DNA of 24,330 bases, from assembly GCA_910588855.1 (NCBI GenBank), contig CAJUSR010000040.1, forward strand, positions 1 to 24,330. The letters run 5' to 3'. The notes under the pieces were generated by a model. It was not told the origin of the DNA. It saw nothing but the letters and a program-made list of their open reading frames with translations, and did not search any database. Made by a program: the position numbers and the translations under genes. Shown one piece after another: positions 23,507 through 24,330 of this stretch. Source of the DNA: an uncultured Kineothrix sp. (lineage in GTDB: Bacteria > Bacillota > Clostridia > Lachnospirales > Lachnospiraceae). How positions within the stretch are numbered: position 1 is the first letter of the stretch; every line of letters begins with the position of its first letter.

Positions 23507-23578
23507 ATGGATAGAAAAAGGATTGTCATAAAGGATAAGAAAGAGATTCCGCCAACCAATATTTTCCAGTGGAATTAA
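23507..23578 (+). CDS. Doubtful 23-residue ORF
   Basis: Reads MDRKRIVIKDKKEIPPTNIF and ends QWN. There is only a weak purine site upstream. It may be the former end of the GH3 protein or chance. Confidence 0.2.
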   Translation: MDRKRIVIKDKKEIPPTNIFQWN

Positions 23579-23587
23579 AAATAATAG

Positions 23588-23616
23588 TTGACAATCAGAA
23601 AATAATAGTATAGAAT
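23588..23616 (+). promoter_or_regulatory. Promoter of tRNA-Gly
   Basis: Consensus TTGACA (23588-23593), 17-nt spacer, TAGAAT (23611-23616), about 85 nt upstream of the tRNA. Confidence 0.75.
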
Positions 23617-23701
23617 AACTAATGTTGATGCGTTAGGTATTCGTTAGGCGCGATTAACAAGATATACAAGTATACAGGAAATCAAAATAAGTAGTTAATA
23701 A

Positions 23702-23774
23702 GCGCGAGTGGCTCAGTTGGTGGAGCGCGACCTTGCCAAGGTCGAGGCCGCGGGTTCGAGTCCCGTCTCGCGCT
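23702..23774 (+). tRNA. tRNA-Gly (anticodon GCC)
   Basis: The acceptor stem GCGCGAG pairs with CTCGCGC, discriminator T. The D arm contains GGCTCAGTTGGTGGAGC. The anticodon stem CGACC/GGTCG closes the loop TTGCCAA, giving GCC, and the T arm is GCGGG-TTCGAGT-CCCGT. The 3' CCA is not encoded. A T-run follows immediately and may end transcription. Confidence 0.95.
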
Positions 23775-23775
23775 C

Positions 23776-23856
23776 TTTTTATTTTATAGAAAAGTCCTTT
23801 GCCAGAATGACGTAGATTGAAGTGTCGAAGACACTTTTCTATGCACAGTCCTGTGC
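23776..23856 (+). repeat. Copy 2 of the dispersed hairpin repeat
   Basis: TTTTATAGAAAAGTCCTTTGCC and GAAGTGTCGAAGACACTTTT match the copy at 10718-10806 but lack its middle hairpin. A further hairpin GCACAG-TC-CTGTGC (23843-23856) follows. It lies directly after the tRNA T-run. Confidence 0.55.
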
Positions 23857-23957
23857 AGAGGAAATATGCTGCTATGGGGCGTATGGGCGCGCAGCAAGTA
23901 GGGGAAGATGGATTTTCTTTCTTTGATTATAATTTTATTTTTTGAGGAATCCGGCAT

Positions 23958-24074
23958 TTATGTAGGGTTCTTTTTTAGTTGTTTTATTATTTTATTTGCA
24001 GCATCTAATTTGCTTATTTTATACCATTCCTGTATTTCTTTTTCAGTTGTATCTATCAGCTTTCCACCATTCTT
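23958..24074 (-). pseudogene. Possible C-terminal remnant on the minus strand
   Basis: The minus strand reads NGGKLIDTTEKEIQEWYKIS and KLDAANKIIKQLKKNPT before a stop at 23958. Composition is protein-like and helical, but no start codon precedes it. It may be a relic of a small regulator or antitoxin. Confidence 0.25.
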
Positions 24075-24080
24075 TTAGAA

Positions 24081-24108
24081 TGAGCAACAGATATATTCAT
24101 GCTATAAT
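24081..24108 (+). promoter_or_regulatory. Promoter of the small toxin gene
   Basis: TGAGCA (24081-24086), 16-nt spacer, consensus TATAAT (24103-24108). Confidence 0.5.
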
Positions 24109-24136
24109 AGGGAGGCATAATTGAAAAGAAGGAAGG

Positions 24137-24176
24137 ATGCGATTTCTAGATGCCCTCTAGTCTTACGAAAGAGGGT
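24137..24176 (+). promoter_or_regulatory. Leader peptide and hairpin before the toxin
   Basis: A 7-codon ORF MRFLDAL (24137-24160) follows AAGAAGGAAGG. Its end forms a stem: GCCCTCT (24152-24158) pairs with AGAGGGT (24170-24176), which contains the Shine-Dalgarno sequence of the downstream gene. Translation of the leader could open or close that site. Confidence 0.45.
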
Positions 24177-24183
24177 GATGCCC

Positions 24184-24264
24184 ATGAGTATAATGGAAGT
24201 TTTGACATTATTGCTTGTTGTTTTTGCGGCATTGTCTTATATAGACAATCATAAAGAGAAATAA
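24184..24264 (+). CDS. Small hydrophobic peptide, probable type I (holin-like) toxin
   Basis: A 26-residue peptide: a short start MSIMEV, a hydrophobic segment LTLLLVVFAALSYI and a polar end DNHKEK. The size and layout match the putative holin-like toxins (TxpA/BsrG-like) that insert in the membrane and are silenced by an antisense RNA. GAGGG lies 9 nt upstream, held in a hairpin with the leader ORF. An antisense RNA gene would be expected to overlap the 3' side, but the sequence there runs into an IS end at 24276, so it may have been displaced. It could instead be a non-toxic membrane peptide. Confidence 0.5.
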   Translation: MSIMEVLTLLLVVFAALSYIDNHKEK

Positions 24265-24275
24265 GCATCCCAACC

Positions 24276-24330
24276 TGAACCGACCCCCAAAAGTTAGACC
24301 AAAAATCTAACGATTGGAGGTTGGTTTATT
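24276..24330 (+). mobile_element. Left end of a probable IS3-family element (cut by window)
   Basis: TGAACCGACCCCCAAAAGTT is a typical IS3 (IS150-like) terminal repeat. It is followed by the hairpin GTTAGA-N7-TCTAAC and a GGAGG site at the window end, as expected just before orfA. The gene itself lies beyond the window. Confidence 0.45.

Overview
The window reads as the chromosome of a low-to-mid GC, endospore-forming Clostridia species, most likely Lachnospiraceae. The grounds are the spoVA genes, the tig-clpP-clpX-lon-engB gene order, strong AGGAGG ribosome-binding sites, and accessory fragments that resemble Lachnospiraceae genes. The species cannot be named from sequence alone.

Layout. 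(1) 1-1900, mostly minus strand: a defence-type patch with two toxin-antitoxin loci. The first is a type III (ToxIN/CptIN-like) locus with a 39-nt tandem-repeat RNA antitoxin, a terminator, and a toxin gene broken by one in-frame stop. The second is an overlapping small-protein/GNAT-acetyltransferase pair. (2) 1985-3480: an IS110-family element with a 405-aa DEDD/serine recombinase on the minus strand and about 200 nt of structured upstream sequence that could encode a bridge RNA. (3) 3559-8950: a graveyard of mobile DNA. It holds two remnants of IS21 istA, a frameshifted phage tail-assembly chaperone pair, an intact gene of unknown function, broken lineage-specific genes, a histidine-kinase tail, an intact 224-aa unknown gene, and a serine recombinase zinc-ribbon fragment split by a palindromic MITE-like element with 11-bp flanking direct repeats. 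(4) 9022-11445: spoVAA-spoVAB behind a good sigma-G-type promoter, then about 780 bp of tandem repeats and hairpins, then a lone spoVAC. spoVAD and spoVAE are not in the window. (5) 11465-11750: an 18-nt tandem repeat and a 170-bp imperfect palindrome. (6) 11827-23330: a plus-strand housekeeping block of trigger factor, ClpP, ClpX, Lon, ribosome-assembly GTPase, YtvI-like membrane protein, D-2-hydroxyacid dehydrogenase, TruA, VanZ-like protein and membrane-anchored GH3 hydrolase. Many genes overlap by 4 nt. (7) 23588-24330: tRNA-Gly(GCC) with its own promoter, a copy of a dispersed hairpin repeat, a likely type I holin-like toxin with a leader peptide, and the left end of a probable IS3-family element.

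How the genes work together. Block 6 is a protein quality-control operon (folding on the ribosome, then ClpXP and Lon proteolysis) extended by ribosome and tRNA maturation and by envelope genes. Block 4 encodes part of the spore dipicolinic-acid channel. The accessory blocks are dominated by toxin-antitoxin modules and decaying transposons or prophage. The most interesting signals are the type III TA locus with a nonsense-mutated toxin, the candidate bridge RNA, the MITE-like insertion, and the split spoVA locus.
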